24,977 nt of DNA from a virus (IMGVR_UViG_3300021957_004192:1-24977); one strand, 5' to 3'. Positions 6,542 through 14,870 are shown, counted from the first letter of the stretch. Program-made: numbers and translations. The notes: generated by a model not told the origin, from the sequence alone.

Positions 6542-8272
6542 ATGACATTTTATCGACATATCACACTCATTCCCTTACTAGCAATTCTCACAGCCTGCGG
6601 TGGCGGTGGTGGGGGCGGTAAAGATGTTGCGGGTGCTATCATTTCAGGTACTGTATCTGGAGGTGGTAACACAGGTGGTAACACTCCTAGCCCTACAGCA
6701 TCAATGGCCGCAGACAAGACTAGTCTTGTATCAGGTGATAGTTTTACATTAACTTGGAATAGTTCAAACGCAGATTCATGTACAGCATCAGGCTCTTGGT
6801 CTGGCACTAAGTCTTTAAGTGGTAGTGAGAACTTCACATTAAATAACTATGGCGATTACACGTACTCTCTGAACTGCTCAGGCGCAACAGCAAGTGTACA
6901 GATAACTGTTAGTGATAACGATAGTGAAGGATCTTGTGTCAATCCTCATAGTGCAAAAATCAAAAAATCATATATGGGTGACTTTGATTTACCCATGCCA
7001 TCAAACTCTTTTGGTCCTGATCATCTTAAAGCAATTGGTTTTAAAGACTATGGTGTAGAATGGATATATGACAACTACAAGGGTAGAGGTGCTAGTTGGA
7101 TATCTGATTGTACTAGAGTAGAATATACTAAGTTGATGTATCGAACAACACTACGTCAGTTAAAAGAAAACGGTGTAGAAACAGCATGGGTATACAACTT
7201 TGGTTATTGGAAAGATCATCAAGCAGAAACATGGGAAATAAATCACAACCGTAAACATATAGCAGATTGGACTATTGAATTTATTGCTGAGACCGCACAA
7301 GAATTAGGTATGACTATGCATTATGCATGGCAGTTTTTAGCATTAGATGACGATAACAATCCATTGTTTCCTTTTGATGGTATGGTTTATGTAGATAAGC
7401 CTCTTTTAAAAAGAATCTTAGACTCACATGAAGAACACATACTATGGGAAGCAGATAGATTAAATCAATTAGGTGTTGGATCTATGTCTGCTGACTGGAG
7501 TGCAATGTGGATTTGTTTTTGTGGACTAGAGGGTGAGTATGATCAATATGAACGTGATGACCTTAGAAGTTATTATGCAGAACGAATGGGTTCAATTATT
7601 TCTCAAGTCCAAGGTAGGTTCGACGGTGAAGTCTATATAGGAGAAGGAGTTGTATGGAATGACTCACGTTTGTTTAACGAAGTTGACGGTGTCATTGGTA
7701 ACTTCCCTAACATTATGGATATCGGTGAGGAAGAAGATGCTACTGTAGAATTTATAGAATATAGGGCTGGTGAATACATTGATAACATGTATCAATCATG
7801 GACATGCAATAATCAACAACCTTGTTGGCAGTATACTACATACGATCTTCCCCCAATTATATGGAATCTGTTTGCTCAAAGTCATAAAATGTTTTTAAGT
7901 AGAGGTTGGGTAGAAGATGGATTCTGTACTCAAGGAACATACAAAGACAGATACTATGACGAGTGTATGCAGTATTATGTACCAACTGATTTTTCAGCAC
8001 AAGCAATCTTTGTTGAAGGTTTACTTAGAGCAATAGATACTCAACCTTGGTTTGAAACAAAAGGGACTACAGCAAGTACCGCATATTGGTTATCAGACAC
8101 ACTGATACCTGATGAAAATCAATATGGCGCAGATTGCGGAAGAGTATTTGGTTCATGTGGAGTTGAAGGCTTCCCAAATATCTCACAATCAGTCAGAGGC
8201 AAGCCAGCAGAAAAAATTATTAAACATTGGTATACAGGTCAATATGAACAATACAATCCGGAGTATGAATAA
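6542..8272 (+). CDS. Outer-membrane lipoprotein with Ig-like and glycoside-hydrolase-like domains
   Basis: The 576-residue protein opens with a lipoprotein signal peptide whose lipobox is LTAC (Cys19), followed by seven Gly. With Gly at +2 it should go to the outer membrane. Residues about 50-125 form an Ig/PKD-like beta domain (VSGDSFTLTWNSSNADSCTA). From about 140 to 560 there is a large aromatic-rich domain with features of a TIM-barrel glycoside hydrolase, for example AIGFKDYGVEWIYDNY, ELGMTMHYAWQF, GVGSMSADWSAMW and VYIGEGVVWNDS. I cannot name the family or its catalytic residues. Cytoplasmic phage enzymes do not need a lipobox, so this one probably acts on the host surface. It overlaps the cupin gene by one base. 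Confidence 0.75.
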   Translation: MTFYRHITLIPLLAILTACGGGGGGGKDVAGAIISGTVSGGGNTGGNTPSPTASMAADKTSLVSGDSFTLTWNSSNADSCTASGSWSGTKSLSGSENFTLNNYGDYTYSLNCSGATASVQITVSDNDSEGSCVNPHSAKIKKSYMGDFDLPMPSNSFGPDHLKAIGFKDYGVEWIYDNYKGRGASWISDCTRVEYTKLMYRTTLRQLKENGVETAWVYNFGYWKDHQAETWEINHNRKHIADWTIEFIAETAQELGMTMHYAWQFLALDDDNNPLFPFDGMVYVDKPLLKRILDSHEEHILWEADRLNQLGVGSMSADWSAMWICFCGLEGEYDQYERDDLRSYYAERMGSIISQVQGRFDGEVYIGEGVVWNDSRLFNEVDGVIGNFPNIMDIGEEEDATVEFIEYRAGEYIDNMYQSWTCNNQQPCWQYTTYDLPPIIWNLFAQSHKMFLSRGWVEDGFCTQGTYKDRYYDECMQYYVPTDFSAQAIFVEGLLRAIDTQPWFETKGTTASTAYWLSDTLIPDENQYGADCGRVFGSCGVEGFPNISQSVRGKPAEKIIKHWYTGQYEQYNPEYE

Positions 8273-8604
8273 TGGACAGAGTTAATATACGGAACGTAGG
8301 TGGAAAAACAATTAAAGACAATGCTCAATATGTATTAAAAGATAATGCATTTGGTAAGAACTTAGTTCTTAGTAGCACAATGCTAAGAGCAAATCAATCA
8401 ACAAACGGTCACACTCATGCAGGACAAGAAGAAGTTTACTTCTTTATAGAAGGGTCCGGTGATATGGAGATTGACGGGGAAAGATTTTCAGTCAGTTCAG
8501 GTGATGTTGTTTGTATCGAAGATGGAGAATTTCATAGAGTCTACAATACAGGACACTATGGATTATATTTTGTATGTGTATTTGACGGTGGGAGGAATCA
8601 CTAA
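8272..8604 (+). CDS. Cupin-domain protein
   Basis: This 110-residue single-domain cupin shows motif 1 as NGHTHAGQEEVYFFIEGSG, with His47, His49 and Glu53 or Glu54 as metal ligands, and motif 2 as GDVVCIEDGEFHRVYN with His88. The family includes isomerases, epimerases and small oxygenases, often acting on sugars. Its ATG shares a base with the stop of the lipoprotein gene, and its stop overlaps the next start. The three genes therefore form one operon, and a sugar-related role would fit the hydrolase-like neighbour. The substrate cannot be told from sequence. Confidence 0.85.
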   Translation: MDRVNIRNVGGKTIKDNAQYVLKDNAFGKNLVLSSTMLRANQSTNGHTHAGQEEVYFFIEGSGDMEIDGERFSVSSGDVVCIEDGEFHRVYNTGHYGLYFVCVFDGGRNH

Positions 8605-8888
8605 TGAGTATATGGAACGAAGGTAGATATGAAGCCAACATTAAATGGTGTGCCCAGTTGTTGTTTAACGGTGGAGTTGAAGAACTAGAAACTTGGCTAG
8701 AGACACTAGATGAGCAAGAAGATAAAGATGATATCGTCTTTATGTTAGCACAGATGGTTAATCACTTGAATGAGTCAGTTAAACCAAAGGTGGAGGGTGC
8801 TGAATATATAGAACCACAGCCAGTTGAGACCCCTACTGTACGTCAAAAACCGTTTTTACGGGTCATTAGAAACGATGATACTGAGTAA
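8604..8888 (+). CDS. Unknown protein, third gene of the lipoprotein-cupin operon
   Basis: The 94-residue product begins MSIWNEGRYEANIKWCAQLL and has an acidic helical N-terminal half (GGVEELETWLETLDEQEDKD), then a hydrophobic helix (DIVFMLAQMVNHL). A Pro/Val-rich linker follows and a basic tail (RQKPFLRVIRNDDTE). Its start overlaps the cupin stop by one base, so the two are probably translated together. No family is recognised. Confidence 0.75.
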   Translation: MSIWNEGRYEANIKWCAQLLFNGGVEELETWLETLDEQEDKDDIVFMLAQMVNHLNESVKPKVEGAEYIEPQPVETPTVRQKPFLRVIRNDDTE

Positions 8889-8937
8889 GTCATTGATATT
8901 ATTGTGGTAAAAAAGTGAAAATAATGGGTAAAAAGGC

Positions 8938-8966
8938 TTGACATTGGGTACAATTTTGCGTATAAT
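8938..8966 (+). promoter_or_regulatory. Early sigma70 consensus promoter
   Basis: Consensus TTGACA (8938-8943) and TATAAT (8961-8966) are 17 bases apart. GGGTAAA at 8926-8932 sits just upstream. Transcription should begin near 8973, which excludes the ATG at 8969 and favours the start at 8999. Confidence 0.92.
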
Positions 8967-8998
8967 ATATGTATATTATGAACAAACAAGGGAACAAT

Positions 8999-9409
8999 AT
9001 GTACTTAATCATCGACAACACTAATCAAGCAATCCACAGAGAGCCTAACAAAAAAAGTTATGCTTCTACTCAGTACAAGACAGTAGGTGCCGCTAAAGCA
9101 GGTATCACTCGTACTGTTAAGTATTATCAAAAGGCTTATGATCAAGTTGCTGAATGTGTAGCAAATGGTCTACCTGAGTATCATGCTAACATGCATAATG
9201 CATACCGTGATGCTACTGAAGCACACTTTAATATGGTGCATAAGCAATTTGCATCATCTTACACGATTGTTGCTGTTGAAGATTATGTTGAACCAATGAT
9301 TACTAAGACTGGCATCTGCCCAGGTACTGGTAAAAAAATCACTGTAACTGAGGGAATCAATACTCCTCACTACATGTCAACTCTTTCAGAATCATACTGG
9401 AGTGCATAA
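8999..9409 (+). CDS. Unknown phage protein
   Basis: I chose the ATG at 8999 because AAGGGA lies six to eight bases upstream and because the -10 box ends at 8966, so the in-frame ATG at 8969 would be outside the transcript. An ATG at 8978 is also possible but has no ribosome binding site. The 136-residue product has a helical central part (YKTVGAAKAGITRTVKYY, then VAECVANGLPEYHANMHNAY) and a C-terminal part with a CPGTGKKITVTEG motif. No domain is recognised. It is the first gene of an early operon. Confidence 0.78.
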   Translation: MYLIIDNTNQAIHREPNKKSYASTQYKTVGAAKAGITRTVKYYQKAYDQVAECVANGLPEYHANMHNAYRDATEAHFNMVHKQFASSYTIVAVEDYVEPMITKTGICPGTGKKITVTEGINTPHYMSTLSESYWSA

Positions 9410-9421
9410 GGAATGAGAACT

Positions 9422-10087
9422 ATGCGTAGGAATCAAATTGAATATTCAGCCAACGATGTTTGGGCGGCTTCTGCTAAAGCATACTTGCTCAACGGCAAGA
9501 CTTATGTGAAGGCACATGAGGGTTCTGACAAAGTAAAATCCAACCGTGACATTATGTTGGAACTTCTGCAAAACAACCTTAAGGGTGTTGATGCCACTAC
9601 CAAGAATCTTGGTGTTCAAGTTCGCCAACATTACAAAGCCTTGACATTTAAAATGTTGCAAGGTGGTTGGATGTCAGATTTTGATAGGTCTGCTATGGCA
9701 TTAGCAGACAAAGACATGATCACCAGTTCAAGTGATTTCGGTATGATCGCAAGTCTTCCAAAAGCATATGACCGTGCTATCGTTAAAAAAGGTCAAGAGG
9801 ACCGAATTGCTGAGGAGACTAAAACTTCTACGGCTATCGGTAAAATCAAAGACAGAGTAAAGTTGGATGTTACTATCCTTAGAACCATTCTGTCACATAG
9901 GTATAATTGCTACTTTATCACTGCTAAGACTAGCACTGGTAACGTGGTGTTTTTTGCCTCTTCTACTTTGCATCCAGCAGTAGACACTGAACTTAGAATT
10001 AAGGGCACAGTCAAAGGTCATCGCACTGACGATGATGGACTAGTGACCACCCAGTTGAATCGTGTTAAAGTAATGGAGGAAAAATGA
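9422..10087 (+). CDS. Unknown early phage protein with possible OB-like C terminus
   Basis: The AAGGA at 9408-9412 touches the ATG at 9413 but stands nine bases before the in-frame ATG at 9422, so I use 9422 (221 residues). The N-terminal two thirds are helical and basic (SNRDIMLELLQNNLKGVDAT, VQVRQHYKALTFKML). The C-terminal third is beta-rich (YNCYFITAKTSTGNVVFFAS, TELRIKGTVKGHRTDDDGL) and could be an OB-type nucleic-acid-binding fold. That is a guess from strand pattern. The stop overlaps the next start as ATGA. Confidence 0.75.
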   Translation: MRRNQIEYSANDVWAASAKAYLLNGKTYVKAHEGSDKVKSNRDIMLELLQNNLKGVDATTKNLGVQVRQHYKALTFKMLQGGWMSDFDRSAMALADKDMITSSSDFGMIASLPKAYDRAIVKKGQEDRIAEETKTSTAIGKIKDRVKLDVTILRTILSHRYNCYFITAKTSTGNVVFFASSTLHPAVDTELRIKGTVKGHRTDDDGLVTTQLNRVKVMEEK

Positions 10088-10242
10088 AAAATCTAGCAAT
10101 AGGCTTTGTCGTAGGATATCTAGTTTGTACATTTATGTACGGCGGAGCAGGCGCTGTTGGAGACGTTGTGAGTGCATCAGTCACGCAACTATCTGTATGG
10201 TGGGACCAAGCAGTTGTGGCTTTTAATCAATCTAGGGGTTGA
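10084..10242 (+). CDS. Small membrane protein, 52 residues
   Basis: The ATG overlaps the preceding stop (ATGA) and AGGA lies just upstream. The product MKNLAIGFVVGYLVCTFMYG... has one strong N-terminal membrane helix, a Gly/Ala-rich turn (GGAGAVGDVV) and an amphipathic tail (QLSVWWDQAVVAFNQSRG). The stop TGA at 10240-10242 lies within the -35 box of the next promoter (TTGACA, 10239-10244). Such small early membrane proteins are often host-takeover or exclusion factors, but nothing in this sequence specifies a role. Confidence 0.7.
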   Translation: MKNLAIGFVVGYLVCTFMYGGAGAVGDVVSASVTQLSVWWDQAVVAFNQSRG

Positions 10243-10267
10243 CATTAAAACTGTTTGGCTGTATAAT
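10239..10267 (+). promoter_or_regulatory. Early sigma70 consensus promoter of the ligase operon
   Basis: TTGACA at 10239-10244 and TATAAT at 10262-10267 are 17 bases apart. The -35 box overlaps the stop of the small membrane protein gene. The predicted start near 10274 gives a short leader holding AGGAGA before the ATG at 10291. Confidence 0.92.
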
Positions 10268-10290
10268 AATAGTATATTTAGGAGACACAT

Positions 10291-11649
10291 ATGAGTGCAA
10301 GTTGGATACACAAACTTAACGAATCAAATTCAAAACTTCATAAGCAAGATGTTTTGACCCAAGCATTAGAGGCTGCCACATTGGGCAGTGAGAATGCAGA
10401 TACGTTCCTTAAACTTGCTGGCATGTGTTACAATCCATATGTTACATTTGGAGTCAGAAAGATTTCTGACAATCAGGAATCAGATAGAGAATATGCTAAT
10501 CCTTGGAATGAGTTTATTGAATTACTAGAACAACTTAAAGAACGTAAGTTGACTGGTAATGATGCCATTGATGCAGTAGCAAAGATGTCTCTACAATTTT
10601 CTAGTGATGAATGGAACAACTTTTGTGCTCCAGTCATTCGTAGAGATTTACGAGCAGGCTTTTCAGTTGCTACAATCAACAAAGTTTGTAAGAAAACTGA
10701 CTACGAAGTACCAGTTTTTAAATGTCAACTTGCTACTAACGGAGATGGCAGACCTGAAATGTCAGGCACTAAGAGACTTGAGCCTAAATTAGATGGCGTT
10801 AGAGTTCTGATGGTAGTATCGTTTGAGCCAGGTATGTATGATCATCCTGAGCCAGTCGCAACATGTTACAGTCGTAACGGAAAAGTCTTTGAGAACTTCA
10901 CACACATTGAAGATCAAGTAACCGCTAATGTAAGAAAAATAATTACTTTGTTAGGCAAAGATATCGGCAATTGCACTAAGGGTTTTGTATTCGATGGTGA
11001 AGTTGTCGGAGCATCATTCAATGAGTTAATGAAACAAGCACGTAGAAAAACTGATGCTAAGGCTGATGATACAGTATTTCATGTATTCGATGTCATGCCA
11101 CTAGCAGACTTTCAACGTGGACATTGTAATGCACAATTCAGAAAACGTATTACTGCAATGAACAACTTAGTTCCTCTTTTTGATGAACTTGCTTCACTAG
11201 AAACTATGTCTCATATCATTGTTGACTTAGACACTGATGAAGGCAAGCAACAAATTAAAACATACTCTAACGATATGGTCAATGCAGGGTTCGAGGGCAT
11301 TATGATCAAAGAGTTAGAGGCACCATATGAGTGCAAACGTAATCTCTTTTGGATGAAATGGAAGCCTACTATTACTGTAGACTTAGAAGTCATTGCTATC
11401 GAAGAGGGTACAGGAAGAAATGAAGGTAGATTGGGTGCATTAGTTTGTCAAGGGACAGACGATGGCAAACTAATTAAAGTAAATGTTGGATCTGGATTCT
11501 CAGACGAACAACGTGACGAGTTCTACTCAGCATCTGATGATGTTATTGGAGAGACTGCTGAAGTATTATGTGATGCAGTATCTCAAAATCAGGACGGCTC
11601 ATACAGTTTAAGATTCCCAAGATTCGTAAGATTTAGGGACGACAAATAA
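10291..11649 (+). CDS. ATP-dependent DNA ligase (T4 gp30-like)
   Basis: The 452-residue protein is an ATP-dependent DNA ligase that seals nicks via an enzyme-AMP intermediate. Motif I is EPKLDGVR with the adenylated Lys166. Other nucleotidyltransferase motifs visible are SRNGKVFENF (III-like), FVFDGEVVG with its acidic residue, GFEGIMIKEL (IV) and MKWKPT (V). The C-terminal OB domain begins about residue 370 (VDLEVIAIEEGTGR). The N-terminal 150 residues are helical, as in T4 gp30 (487 residues). TTTAGGAGA before the start is a good ribosome binding site. It complements the RNase H-like exonuclease at 3606. Confidence 0.93.
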   Translation: MSASWIHKLNESNSKLHKQDVLTQALEAATLGSENADTFLKLAGMCYNPYVTFGVRKISDNQESDREYANPWNEFIELLEQLKERKLTGNDAIDAVAKMSLQFSSDEWNNFCAPVIRRDLRAGFSVATINKVCKKTDYEVPVFKCQLATNGDGRPEMSGTKRLEPKLDGVRVLMVVSFEPGMYDHPEPVATCYSRNGKVFENFTHIEDQVTANVRKIITLLGKDIGNCTKGFVFDGEVVGASFNELMKQARRKTDAKADDTVFHVFDVMPLADFQRGHCNAQFRKRITAMNNLVPLFDELASLETMSHIIVDLDTDEGKQQIKTYSNDMVNAGFEGIMIKELEAPYECKRNLFWMKWKPTITVDLEVIAIEEGTGRNEGRLGALVCQGTDDGKLIKVNVGSGFSDEQRDEFYSASDDVIGETAEVLCDAVSQNQDGSYSLRFPRFVRFRDDK

Positions 11650-12086
11650 TGAATATAGAAATAGGAAAAACTTATCAAGTAAGTAACAAGTACAAAAAAC
11701 GTTATGTTGAGTATGAGTATCTTAAAAACTATGACACTGGTGATATTGTGTCTATAGAAACAGGTTGGAGAAGTGGTAACTGGTTCGTCACTCCTCAAGA
11801 AGAATATGAAGTCGAAATGTTAGTCGAAGCAATGGCTGACGATTTTGCAGATGAGTTGGAGATGAATGATTTCTCTGAAGCAGAAATGATTGACTCATGG
11901 GACGGCTGTTGGGACGATTGGGACTGGTCACGTTTCAAGTCTAAAGAAGGCGAAGAACTAGAAGAATTTATAGAAGAAGTACAAGACGAAGGCGAGTGCT
12001 ATCTTTTAGATAACGGCTTTGATTCTGATGAATGTATCAGTATCTTTCAAGGCCAAATAATAATAGAAGAAAAAGTAGGAGAATAA
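11649..12086 (+). CDS. Highly acidic unknown protein
   Basis: This 145-residue protein overlaps the ligase stop by one base. The first 50 residues are mixed and beta-like (GKTYQVSNKYKKRYVEYEYL). From about residue 55 it becomes strongly acidic, with DDFADELEMNDFSEAEMIDS, WDGCWDDWDWSRF, and EGEELEEFIEEVQDEGE. The density of Asp/Glu mixed with Trp resembles DNA-mimic proteins in composition only. No family is recognised. It is the second gene of the ligase operon and should be made early. Confidence 0.78.
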   Translation: MNIEIGKTYQVSNKYKKRYVEYEYLKNYDTGDIVSIETGWRSGNWFVTPQEEYEVEMLVEAMADDFADELEMNDFSEAEMIDSWDGCWDDWDWSRFKSKEGEELEEFIEEVQDEGECYLLDNGFDSDECISIFQGQIIIEEKVGE

Positions 12087-12087
12087 T

Positions 12088-12258
12088 ATGGCGATAAAGG
12101 ATACGTTTAAAGACGAAGAAGGAACTTTGCATACACTTGCAGATATGCTTCCAGCACAACCAGGTGATGATGACTATGTAGATGTTGACGGTGGTCAATG
12201 TTGCTGTGGTGAATATCAATGTAAAGAAGAATATGCACACTGGAGTTCAGGTCACTAA
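12088..12258 (+). CDS. Small Cys-rich acidic protein, 56 residues
   Basis: AGTAGGAG lies upstream of the ATG at 12088, and the stop TAA shares its last base with the ATG of the next gene at 12258, so the frame is well framed on both sides. The product is acidic (PGDDDYVDVDGG) and carries a cluster QCCCGEYQC with four Cys in seven residues, plus a C-terminal HWSSGH. This suggests a metal-binding knuckle. The function is unknown. Confidence 0.72.
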   Translation: MAIKDTFKDEEGTLHTLADMLPAQPGDDDYVDVDGGQCCCGEYQCKEEYAHWSSGH

Positions 12259-12572
12259 TGGCTAAGGTAATCGTTGCAACGATGTCTGAATGGCATCAAG
12301 TTCAAAGAAAATATGCACTAGAAATTGATCTTGCATATCTCAAAGATATATTTCCAAATAAGTCTGATGAAGAAGTTCAACAGATTTTTGATGATCTTGC
12401 ATCAGGAGACTTACTTGTTGATGACCTAGAAGAAATGGGTTATGAGGAAAATGGTCATGACACGTTTTTCGGAATCGATTGGGACTACCAAGACGATGAT
12501 GATTGGTGGACTATGAGAAAGGGTGGATATGATGTTACCTATGATCAAGAGGTCGTAGAAAAGGATGACTGA
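12258..12572 (+). CDS. Acidic unknown protein
   Basis: The 104-residue product starts on the last base of the previous stop. It has a normal N-terminal part (AKVIVATMSEWHQVQRKYAL), a helical acidic middle (FPNKSDEEVQQIFDDLASGD) and an end rich in Asp and Trp (FGIDWDYQDDDDWWTMRKGG). The Asp/Trp pattern is similar to that of the 11649 protein two genes upstream, so the two may be distant paralogues. No catalytic motif is seen. It overlaps the next gene by eight bases. Confidence 0.75.
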   Translation: MAKVIVATMSEWHQVQRKYALEIDLAYLKDIFPNKSDEEVQQIFDDLASGDLLVDDLEEMGYEENGHDTFFGIDWDYQDDDDWWTMRKGGYDVTYDQEVVEKDD

Positions 12573-12858
12573 TATTAATTATAGCCCTGACAACTGGCCA
12601 GACGCAATTAAAAAATTAAAAATAGATAAATTAGTCGGAGCAAAATACTCATTCCCTGACGGTGACTCTATCCGTGTAGTCGAAGTTAAGTTGAGAGATA
12701 AACTTATCGAAGGTAAAGGAGAAGAAGGTATTGCTCCCTTTATTATGTATGAAATTCAACAAGGGCCCGGCATACCAAGAAGGCTATCTATGTTTTACCA
12801 AGAATTTATTGACACATATGGTCATTTATTCTCAGCAGAATTAGGTAGAGCAGAATAA
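12565..12858 (+). CDS. Unknown protein, last gene of the ligase operon
   Basis: The ATG lies within an eight-base overlap with the preceding gene, where AAAAGG precedes it. The 97-residue product has a helical start (NYSPDNWPDAIKKLKIDKLV), a strand-rich middle (AKYSFPDGDSIRVVEVKLRD) and a conserved-looking segment MYEIQQGPGIPRRLSMFYQE. I recognise no family. It ends about 28 bases before the late element of the next transcription unit. Confidence 0.72.
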   Translation: MTDINYSPDNWPDAIKKLKIDKLVGAKYSFPDGDSIRVVEVKLRDKLIEGKGEEGIAPFIMYEIQQGPGIPRRLSMFYQEFIDTYGHLFSAELGRAE

Positions 12859-12885
12859 CAATACTTAAAACAATGCTAAATCGCA

Positions 12886-12892
12886 CTAAATA
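12886..12892 (+). promoter_or_regulatory. Late promoter element (CTAAATA) of the membrane coiled-coil gene
   Basis: ACTAAATACTATG contains the late core. The predicted start near 12898 lies beyond the ATG at 12895, which supports translation from the ATG at 12925 instead. Confidence 0.55.
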
Positions 12893-12924
12893 CTATGTAC
12901 GATAACGCAGAGGAAACAAATTAT

Positions 12925-14859
12925 ATGAAGACAAGCATCTTTATAGCCTGGTTAACTTTAGTGACAGCACTTACTATCAGTGGTGTTGCCATTTATTATT
13001 CAGTATCAGGTTTAGCCGCTATATTTTCAGCGGCAGTCATACCCATTATTATAATGGGAGGCGTATTAGAGGTAAGCAAACTCGTTACAGCAGTTTGGTT
13101 ACATAGATATTGGGGTATAGCCACATGGTGGTTAAAGACCTATCTAAGCATTGCCGTACTGGTCCTAATGTTGATCACATCAATCGGTATCTTTGGATTT
13201 TTATCTAAAGCACATGATACTGCATCAGGAAACGCAACAGAAGCCATTGCAACTGTACAACGTATTGATGGGCAGATTGCTAGAGAAGAAAACAGAATTG
13301 AAATACTTGAAGACCGTATTGCTGGATTGAACTCTGGTGATGGGTTTGATGTGTCTGGTTCCATTACTCAACAACAAGAGATTATTGCAGGTGCTAGAGG
13401 CGCAGTACAAGCCGATATCGACTACAACCAAACACAAATTACTGCTATCAACGAAAGATTAGATAGAGACTTAGAAGCATTAGAGACTTCTTTAACAGCA
13501 GATATCCAAGTACAAACAGATAAACTTGTACCCTTAGATGAACTTGTAGCAAGTTATAGAGACGAAGAAGACTCTGGATTTATCAATAGAACAGACAACA
13601 GAGGTGAGGCTGAACGGGTCTTACAAGAACAAAAACCTGAACGTGATGCTATTGCTACAGAGATTACTAGACTTAGAGATAGTGCAAGGGACAGAGAATC
13701 AGAGTTGCGTAGAGAAGCCTCAGTCGCAGTTAGAGAAGCACAAGGCAACATCAATGACTATCGTGCCCAGACACAAGACACAGTTGATGCCGCTACAGCA
13801 GAGATCAATCGTTTAAGACAACAAAGTAATTCATCACAAGATGATGACCTTGAGCAGATAGACGAATGGAACCTTACAATTGATGGTATCTATAATACTA
13901 TTGATAGTCTTAGAGACGAGAAGTTTGAATCAGAACAAGCAGTTAGATTAGTTGAGAGTGAAGTAGGACCTATTAGGTATATTGCTGAGTTCTTTACTGG
14001 CACAGAAGATGCTGATGCAGGATTATTAGAAACAGCAGTATCATGGTTGATCATGGTTATCATCTTTGTATTTGACCCACTAGCAGTTCTATTGCTAATC
14101 GCAAGTCAGTACACATTTGAACAACGCAGGAAGGAAAACCCTAGCCTGGAAAAGTTTGAGATTGACGATGGGCCAGAACCTCTACAAGAAAGTGTAATTA
14201 ACGAAGAACTAGAAGAAGCAGTAGAACATTTTGCTAGACCTGAATTAGACTTCACTGCATTAGAAACTAGAATCAAACTGGCTAAAAAAGCAATCAAAGA
14301 TTGGGAAGACAGTCAGCAAGAAATATTTGAAGTAGCAGAAGAAGTAGAACCTGAACCTGAAGTCGAAGAAGTTGAAACAGAATTTAAGGAGTATGAAGGT
14401 AACAAAGTTGAAGAAGAAACTCCTGAACCTGAGGACATAGAAACTACAGGTGTTACTATCGAACAAGTAAAATCAGAGGATGACGAGTCTGATTACATGT
14501 TAGACCCTGAAGGTAGATCAATTCACAAAGATGCATTGAAATCATTACACCCTGAGTTATTCTTACAAACAGACAACAGCAATGCTAGTAGTACTAGTTT
14601 TGGAGAGTCCTTCCCTACAGTAGCAATGAAAGGTGATACGTTTGTTAGAGTAGATCAAATGCCTAATCGTGTTTACAAGTTTGAAGGTAACGCATGGATT
14701 GAAATTCAGAAAGAAGGTACAGACACATACTTATATAACGAAGAATACATTAACCATCTAGTTGAAAAGATTCAAACAGGTGAATATGATGTGGACTTGC
14801 TATCAGATTCTGAACGTCAACAAATTGAGATTTATCTACAGAACGACAAAAAAGGGTAA
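12925..14859 (+). CDS. Large membrane protein with coiled-coil domain
   Basis: I start at 12925 because the late element would begin transcription after the upstream ATG at 12895, and AGAGG precedes 12925 by 11 bases. The 644-residue product has membrane segments in its first 100 residues (SIFIAWLTLVTALTISGVAI, AAIFSAAVIPIIIMGGVLEV, and one ending GIFGFLSKAHDTA). A coiled coil of about 250 residues follows. Another membrane segment comes next (ETAVSWLIMVIIFVFDPLAV), then an acidic Glu-rich cytoplasmic-type tail. The same plan with VFDPLAVLLLIA is, to my knowledge, common in T4-like marine phages, without known function. Confidence 0.82.
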   Translation: MKTSIFIAWLTLVTALTISGVAIYYSVSGLAAIFSAAVIPIIIMGGVLEVSKLVTAVWLHRYWGIATWWLKTYLSIAVLVLMLITSIGIFGFLSKAHDTASGNATEAIATVQRIDGQIAREENRIEILEDRIAGLNSGDGFDVSGSITQQQEIIAGARGAVQADIDYNQTQITAINERLDRDLEALETSLTADIQVQTDKLVPLDELVASYRDEEDSGFINRTDNRGEAERVLQEQKPERDAIATEITRLRDSARDRESELRREASVAVREAQGNINDYRAQTQDTVDAATAEINRLRQQSNSSQDDDLEQIDEWNLTIDGIYNTIDSLRDEKFESEQAVRLVESEVGPIRYIAEFFTGTEDADAGLLETAVSWLIMVIIFVFDPLAVLLLIASQYTFEQRRKENPSLEKFEIDDGPEPLQESVINEELEEAVEHFARPELDFTALETRIKLAKKAIKDWEDSQQEIFEVAEEVEPEPEVEEVETEFKEYEGNKVEEETPEPEDIETTGVTIEQVKSEDDESDYMLDPEGRSIHKDALKSLHPELFLQTDNSNASSTSFGESFPTVAMKGDTFVRVDQMPNRVYKFEGNAWIEIQKEGTDTYLYNEEYINHLVEKIQTGEYDVDLLSDSERQQIEIYLQNDKKG

Positions 14860-14870
14860 ATTCTTTACCC
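14854..14870. repeat. Inverted repeat GGGTAAA-N3-TTTACCC upstream of an early promoter
   Basis: A 7-bp inverted repeat with a three-base spacer overlaps the stop codon of the coiled-coil gene and ends 7 bases before the -35 box at 14878. On the minus strand it is followed by six T, so it could also terminate minus-strand transcription, but no such gene is nearby. It could equally be an operator. Confidence 0.5.

Noticed and set aside
8969-8998. Upstream in-frame ATG codons for the 8999 gene
   Set aside because: The -10 box ends at 8966, so the first ATG would not be transcribed, and neither upstream ATG has a ribosome binding site.
14260-14466. Minus-strand Phe-rich open frame opposite the acidic tail of the coiled-coil protein
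   Set aside because: Poly-Phe is the expected antisense reading of GAA-rich codons.
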